Positions 59,817 through 64,000 of a DNA stretch of 64,000 bases are shown in pieces. Source of the stretch: Ohtaekwangia kribbensis (lineage in GTDB: Bacteria; Bacteroidota; Bacteroidia; Cytophagales; Cyclobacteriaceae). The stretch lies in contig NZ_JBHTKA010000015.1 in the NCBI RefSeq assembly GCF_042676245.1, positions 310,001 through 374,000 of the forward strand, read 5' to 3'. The notes below the pieces were generated by a model. The model saw nothing but the letters and a program-made list of their open reading frames with translations, had not been told where the DNA came from and ran no database searches. How positions within the stretch are numbered: the stretch's first letter is position 1; the number at the start of each line of letters is the position of its first letter. A program made the translations under genes and the position numbers.

Positions 59817-60914
59817 ATGTCACGACTAATACTCACAATCGCCATGCTGGTGTTTGCTTATACCATTGCATTACCACAGGATAAGAAACCGTTTCGCATT
59901 GGCGTTGCCGGATTAACACACGGCCACGTTGGATGGATACTCGATCGTGCAGATGATGGAGACATTGAAATAACAGGCATTGCGGAACCGGACCGTGCAT
60001 TGGGAGAACGGTATTGCAAGCAGTATAAATTGCCACTGACACTGCTATATAGTTCACTGGAAGAGATGTTGGAGAAGACACGTCCAGAGGCTGTTACTGG
60101 TTTTAGCAGTACGTTCGAACACCTGGATATTGTAAAGGCATGCGCTCCGCGTCACATTCATGTTATGGTAGAAAAACCGTTGGCTGTAAGCATGGATCAT
60201 GCGCGACAAATCGAATCGCTCGCCCACAAGTACGCTATAACTGTACTTACGAATTATGAAACCACCTGGTATAGCAGTAACCAGAAAGTGGAAGAGATAT
60301 TCCTCAAGCATCACACGTTTGGTAAATTACGCAAAGCCGTTATTCATGATGGTCATGAAGGGCCGAAAGAAATTGGAGTCGGTCCGGAGTTTCTGAATTG
60401 GCTTACGGACCCGGTTAAAAACGGTGGTGGTGCCCTGATGGACTTTGGATGTTATGGCGCCAACCTGCTCACCTGGCTTATGAATGGTGCGAAGCCATTA
60501 ACAGTATCTGCTGTTACACAGCAGCTGAAACCACAGGTATACCCGCGTGTGGATGATGATGCAACGATCATTGTTACCTACCGGGAAGGACAGGGAATTA
60601 TACAAGCGTCATGGAACTGGCCGTTCGGCCGTAAAGATATGGAACTCTACGGCGAACGCGGCTATGTACTGGCAGATCGACAAGGCTCTAAAGTTAAATC
60701 TGCAGCCAATAAACCGGAAGAATATATAACAAGTCCTGCTTATGAAAAGCCCTATAGCGATCCGTTCGCATACCTGGCAGCCGTGATACGCGGTGAAATA
60801 AAAGTCAGCGCGACAGATTTGTCATCGCTCGAGAATAACCTCATTGTTGTTGAGATACTGGAAGCAGCCAAACAATCTGCACGCGAAGGCCGGGTGGTCA
60901 AGCTTGGCAAGTGA
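59817..60914 (+). CDS. Gfo/Idh/MocA-family oxidoreductase, exported
   Basis: A 365-residue dehydrogenase. The ATG at 59817 starts a signal peptide (MSRLILTIAMLVFAYTIAL); the open frame 52 codons upstream is less likely. The Rossmann N terminus is RIGVAGLTHGHVGWILDRA, followed by the family motif VMVEKPLAVSMDHA with the catalytic Lys-Pro. The C-terminal alpha/beta domain includes GGGALMDFGCYGANLLTWL. It acts on sugars or cyclitols with bound NAD(P). Periplasmic placement resembles other secreted family members of this phylum. Confidence 0.9.
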   Translation: MSRLILTIAMLVFAYTIALPQDKKPFRIGVAGLTHGHVGWILDRADDGDIEITGIAEPDRALGERYCKQYKLPLTLLYSSLEEMLEKTRPEAVTGFSSTFEHLDIVKACAPRHIHVMVEKPLAVSMDHARQIESLAHKYAITVLTNYETTWYSSNQKVEEIFLKHHTFGKLRKAVIHDGHEGPKEIGVGPEFLNWLTDPVKNGGGALMDFGCYGANLLTWLMNGAKPLTVSAVTQQLKPQVYPRVDDDATIIVTYREGQGIIQASWNWPFGRKDMELYGERGYVLADRQGSKVKSAANKPEEYITSPAYEKPYSDPFAYLAAVIRGEIKVSATDLSSLENNLIVVEILEAAKQSAREGRVVKLGK

Positions 60915-60959
60915 TATATATACTTTCATGCTTCGGAATCTCTAACTGATTTACTGTGA

Positions 60960-61217
60960 TCACTTTCCTTTCGGAGTAATATCAGCAAGTGCCTGCATCA
61001 TTTCTTTTTGGATTACGGCATCCAGTTGACTTAGTTTTTCAACGAGGTCTTCATTCACGGCATTCTTGTCGATCTTACCGTCCTGCAGCAAGTGTTGCAG
61101 CTCAAATTGTTTTTTAAGAATGGACTGCAGATAGATGGTATTCTGAATGGCATGCTTCAGCAAGTAAAGCTGAAGGTTATCCTGATTCAATTTCGGTAAA
61201 TCTCCGGTGTTGGTCAT
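60960..61217 (-). CDS. Small helical hypothetical protein
   Basis: An 85-residue, mostly helical protein (MTNTGDLPKLNQDNLQLYLL, QKEMMQALADITPKGK). The ATG at 61217 is chosen; the longer open frame reaches into the divergent lipoprotein gene. Leu/Gln-rich helices suggest a small coiled coil. No family recognised. Convergent with the oxidoreductase (45-base gap) and divergent from the gene at 61332. Confidence 0.65.
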   Translation of the reverse strand: MTNTGDLPKLNQDNLQLYLLKHAIQNTIYLQSILKKQFELQHLLQDGKIDKNAVNEDLVEKLSQLDAVIQKEMMQALADITPKGK

Positions 61218-61306
61218 GTTCGATGTTATTTCAGGGCCAAATATTTCAAAAAAAAATACTCGTTTCAAAGTTGAAAGGCAGGTGAGTATACGTTCTTTCA
61301 AATTAG

Positions 61307-61314
61307 TACATTTG
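61307..61314 (+). promoter_or_regulatory. Candidate -7 element TACATTTG for the lipoprotein gene
   Basis: An exact TAnnTTTG match, 17 bases before the ATG at 61332. No -33 TTTG is found at the usual spacing, so confidence is moderate. Confidence 0.45.
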
Positions 61315-61331
61315 CCGGCTGTTGTTATAAA

Positions 61332-62345
61332 ATGCGTGTCGTAACTAACCTGGTGGCTTTGTGTTTGATCCTGTCGGCTTGTACTACCCATACGGAGACG
61401 AACAAGGCGGCTGTTTCTTTTTACTATTGGCGCACAATCTTTAAACTTACTGCGAACGAACGATACGCATTAGCGCAAAACGGTGTCTCAAAACTATATG
61501 TGCGTTATTTCGATGTGGCTTTGCAGCAGGGACAACCCGTTCCGCTCTCGCCCATAACGTTTGACGAAGCGCCTGGCGATCAGCACATCATTCCCGTAGT
61601 ATATATTCGGAACGAGGTAATGCTCCAGCCTGCGCTGGACGTTGATGATCTCGTTGATAAAGTATTGTCCTATATCCAGCAAATCAATTCAACGCAAAAT
61701 ATTGTCTCAGACGAAATCCAGATCGACTGCGACTGGACGCTGAATAGTAAAGAGGTTTATTTCAAATTTATTGACCTGCTGAAAAAGAAGAGCAACAGAA
61801 AACTTTCGGCAACAATACGGCTACACCAGGTAAAGTATTTCAGGAATACGGGTGTTCCCGCTGTTGAGCGCGGTGTGTTGATGTATTACAACATGGGACG
61901 TATTGCTCCTGATTCTTCCAACTCTATTTATGATCGTGAGACCGCTCAGCTCTATACTGCAAGTTTAAAGAGTTACCCGTTGCCGCTGGATATAGCGCTT
62001 CCGGTTTTTACCTGGGGTATACATGTACGTAATAATACAGTGATTGGCTTACTGAATAAAGTAGATGAGACAAGCTTTCAGGAGGATGATCATTTTAAAA
62101 TGAAGGAGCCTCCGTTTTTTGAAGTGAATGACGACATTGTAAAAATGGGTTACTACTTTGAGAAAGGTGATCGCATCAAGATTGAATCCGTTCGGCCGGA
62201 TGATCTTGAAGAAATGATCGAAGATCTTTCGGAGGCAATGACCAGACAACCAGCAGAAATTATTTTTTACGACCTCGATAACTTTAACCTGAAACACTAC
62301 CAGCATGAGAACCAATTCTTTCAAAAAATTAGCCGTACTCTGTAG
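61332..62345 (+). CDS. Lipoprotein of unrecognised family (possible TIM-barrel-like)
   Basis: A 337-residue lipoprotein: the signal MRVVTNLVALCLILSACTT ends in the lipobox LSAC with Cys17. The mature part alternates strands and helices like a (beta/alpha) barrel: VSKLYVRYFDVAL, DQHIIPVVYIRNEVM, VSDEIQIDCDWTLNSKEVYFKFIDLL, KLSATIRLHQVKYF, RGVLMYYNMGR and LDIALPVFTWG. The EIQIDCDW segment recalls acidic motifs of glycoside-hydrolase barrels, but no known catalytic signature is complete. The next gene starts 41 bases before its stop, so they are co-translated. Function unknown. Confidence 0.75.
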   Translation: MRVVTNLVALCLILSACTTHTETNKAAVSFYYWRTIFKLTANERYALAQNGVSKLYVRYFDVALQQGQPVPLSPITFDEAPGDQHIIPVVYIRNEVMLQPALDVDDLVDKVLSYIQQINSTQNIVSDEIQIDCDWTLNSKEVYFKFIDLLKKKSNRKLSATIRLHQVKYFRNTGVPAVERGVLMYYNMGRIAPDSSNSIYDRETAQLYTASLKSYPLPLDIALPVFTWGIHVRNNTVIGLLNKVDETSFQEDDHFKMKEPPFFEVNDDIVKMGYYFEKGDRIKIESVRPDDLEEMIEDLSEAMTRQPAEIIFYDLDNFNLKHYQHENQFFQKISRTL

Positions 62346-64000
62346 CCTTGTGGCGTTTGGTACTTACAGTATACTGTTTGCCTGTGCGGATTACTTTTGG
62401 GGATATGATTATGACTCCAACTTTACACCGGAGACTTATGTAGACGAATCGTATTCGCCTTTGTTCTTTGCGCCACAAGATGTGTTTTACAGTATAGGTT
62501 TTGAATCTGACTATACCTCGCGTTTTAATCAGGATGTAGTAACGGAATGGTCAGAGTATCTGAAAGGTAAATTTACAACCAAGGAACTCTCATTTCTATT
62601 ATTGAATGACAGTGCAGATGTCAGAGTTAAAGAAATGTATAGTGCTGTTCAGAAAAAACAAAAGTTACCAATTCCGTATGCACGCCTCAGCGGGGCCGAT
62701 GCCCAGGTGAAAGGCTTCGTTGAATTTTTATACTATGCGAAGGAAATTGAAATCAGCAGTACAACTCCGCTCAATTCATGGAACTACGAGGAAACACAAC
62801 CCGCACCGGTTGTTAGCCCCAAGACAATCGCACAGGTTGAGAAATTTTATAATGAGACAACCGATGCTTTTCTGAAGAACCGGTATTGGTTTCAAACGAT
62901 GAAAGCGTATTTCTATAGCAGCAACAAGCAGGGCTTACTAACGTTTTTTGAAAAGACAAAGAGCAGTGTTCCCCAGAATGTTTTATACTATCGCGGTCTC
63001 TCGTATGTAGCCGGAGTATACTATAAGAAGAAAGATTATGCAACGTCTAACTATTTATACAGCGTTGTGTTTGATAAATGCCCCGCGTTGCGAACCGTTA
63101 CAGCCTATAACTATCATCCACAGGAGCAAAAAGATTTTCAGGCATCATTAGCATTAGCTAAAACTCCGGAAGAGAAATCCGGACTCTGGGCATTGTTTGG
63201 TTATTATGCTGACGAGAAAATTGCGATACGCGAAATATACAAGTTGAACCCGGCCAGCGAACACCTGGGCTACCTGTTGACAAGACTTGTCAACAAAGAA
63301 GAAGTTCGGTTGAATGATATGGAGTTCAAGTCTGCTACCGTGTATAAACAAACCATGAAGGAGCAGATGGATAAAGATGCTCTTCAATTGGTAAGTTCAA
63401 TCGCGAAGGAAGAGAAAACCGGTAAGCCGCATCTTTGGAATTTAGCAGCAGGCTATCTCAATATTCTGGCCGGTAACAATACGCAGGCTTTGCAACTGAT
63501 TGAGAAAGCAGATAAGAAAGGTCCTAAAAGTGAACTGGCTTCGAACCAGATACGATTGCTCAAGCTTATCAATACATTATCAGCCACAACAAAAATGGAC
63601 GAGAAAGCAGAAGGCAAATTATTACCGGAACTCGACTGGCTATATCATATCAAAGATACAGAGGATGAAGTATTCCGCTATCGAAACGCACTGGGCTGGA
63701 GCAAGCGATATATAGCTTCATTGTATGCGGGTCAGCAAAATATAGTTTTTGCAGAGTTGTTTGATGCCAACACTACATTCTATCAGACAGCTTCCAACGC
63801 AGAAGCCATGAAAGTATTTCTGCACAAGGCTAACAAATCTCCCTGGGAGAGACTGGCGGAAGGTATCTATGGAATAACCTTATCGGATATATACGAGTAT
63901 CAGGCAGTGATGAGCGCGTATGCCGGAAAACTTGACGAAGCTATTACATTGATGGAGCAATCAGCCGAAGGCAAAAATGTCGAGCTCTATGGAAATCCCT
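62305..64000 (+). CDS. Large envelope protein of unrecognised family (3' end outside window)
   Basis: An ATG at 62305, inside the end of the preceding gene, opens a frame that stays open to the window end (565 codons seen). It starts with a signal peptide or lipoprotein-like segment (MRTNSFKKLAVLCSLVAFGT ... LFAC) and continues as a mainly helical protein. Regular helical hairpins (for example QNVLYYRGLSYVAGVYYKKKDY and KLDEAITLMEQSAEG) suggest TPR-like repeats. Conserved-looking segments include DVRVKEMYSAVQKKQKLPIPYARL. The overlap of 41 bases with the lipoprotein gene implies translational coupling and a shared complex. No family recognised. Confidence 0.7.
   Translation, partial: MRTNSFKKLAVLCSLVAFGTYSILFACADYFWGYDYDSNFTPETYVDESYSPLFFAPQDVFYSIGFESDYTSRFNQDVVTEWSEYLKGKFTTKELSFLLLNDSADVRVKEMYSAVQKKQKLPIPYARLSGADAQVKGFVEFLYYAKEIEISSTTPLNSWNYEETQPAPVVSPKTIAQVEKFYNETTDAFLKNRYWFQTMKAYFYSSNKQGLLTFFEKTKSSVPQNVLYYRGLSYVAGVYYKKKDYATSNYLYSVVFDKCPALRTVTAYNYHPQEQKDFQASLALAKTPEEKSGLWALFGYYADEKIAIREIYKLNPASEHLGYLLTRLVNKEEVRLNDMEFKSATVYKQTMKEQMDKDALQLVSSIAKEEKTGKPHLWNLAAGYLNILAGNNTQALQLIEKADKKGPKSELASNQIRLLKLINTLSATTKMDEKAEGKLLPELDWLYHIKDTEDEVFRYRNALGWSKRYIASLYAGQQNIVFAELFDANTTFYQTASNAEAMKVFLHKANKSPWERLAEGIYGITLSDIYEYQAVMSAYAGKLDEAITLMEQSAEGKNVELYGNP

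Overview
The window is a piece of a Bacteroidota chromosome, most likely Cytophagales or a close relative (Chryseolinea/Ohtaekwangia-like; the genus is a guess). The pointers are a C-terminal type IX secretion sorting domain, a short primary sigma factor lacking region 1.1, promoters of the TTTG/TAnnTTTG kind with little Shine-Dalgarno sequence, a bacillithiol enzyme (BshB1), and families typical of the phylum (DUF3667, DUF4097, DUF349, PadR plus FtsX-like permease pairs). Gene density is high. There is no rRNA, CRISPR array, prophage or intact insertion sequence. One tRNA (Thr, anticodon TGT) is present.

Layout. 1-7.4 kb: the end of a COG3014-like gene, an outer-membrane-type protein, gyrA, a periplasmic TPR protein and an MHS-family transporter. 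7.5-18.6 kb: the non-homologous end-joining pair (LigD at 8.3-10.6 kb, Ku at 17.0-17.8 kb), with a TPR protein, a TetR/ABC1-kinase pair, a secreted alpha/beta hydrolase and a divergent LytS/LytTR two-component operon between them. 18.7-22.8 kb: DUF3667 protein, HEAT-like protein, a 32-residue membrane peptide, a START-like protein and an LptF/LptG permease. 22.8-31.9 kb: a housekeeping block (rpsO, pnp, primary sigma factor, trxB, bshB1, pdxH, yqgE, DUF349 protein, tRNA-Thr). 32-38 kb: the TIGR03916/TIGR03915 radical-SAM DNA-metabolism pair, a DUF1328 peptide, a PQQ-type sugar dehydrogenase, an AraC regulator and an aldo/keto reductase. 38-48 kb: a class III cyclase with TPRs, a DUF4097 repeat protein, a PadR/permease operon, a DinB protein and a large secreted ELWxxDGT-repeat protein. 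48-58.2 kb: a nine-gene minus-strand surface-glycan operon (Wzm/Wzt-type exporter, six glycosyltransferase modules, one of them fused to a methyltransferase, and a polysaccharide deacetylase). 58.4-64 kb: BON-domain protein, Gfo/Idh/MocA oxidoreductase and an overlapping pair of unrecognised envelope genes, the second cut by the window end.

How genes work together. LigD and Ku make a two-protein break-repair system; Ku has its own promoter, whose spacer is filled by a near-perfect Fur-box-like palindrome. The LytS/LytTR operon and the neighbouring hydrolase share an intergenic region holding four ATTGAC sites arranged as two 21-bp-period pairs in opposite orientation, as expected for a LytTR regulator acting on both genes. 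The glycan operon carries a Wzt with a C-terminal domain of the kind that reads a chain terminus, and a glycosyltransferase-methyltransferase fusion that could add that terminus.

These regulatory arrays, a 228-bp element with terminal inverted repeats at 38 kb, the 32-residue peptide gene and the unrecognised pair at 61.3-64 kb are the least ordinary parts. All family assignments rest on motif recognition by eye; no database search was run.
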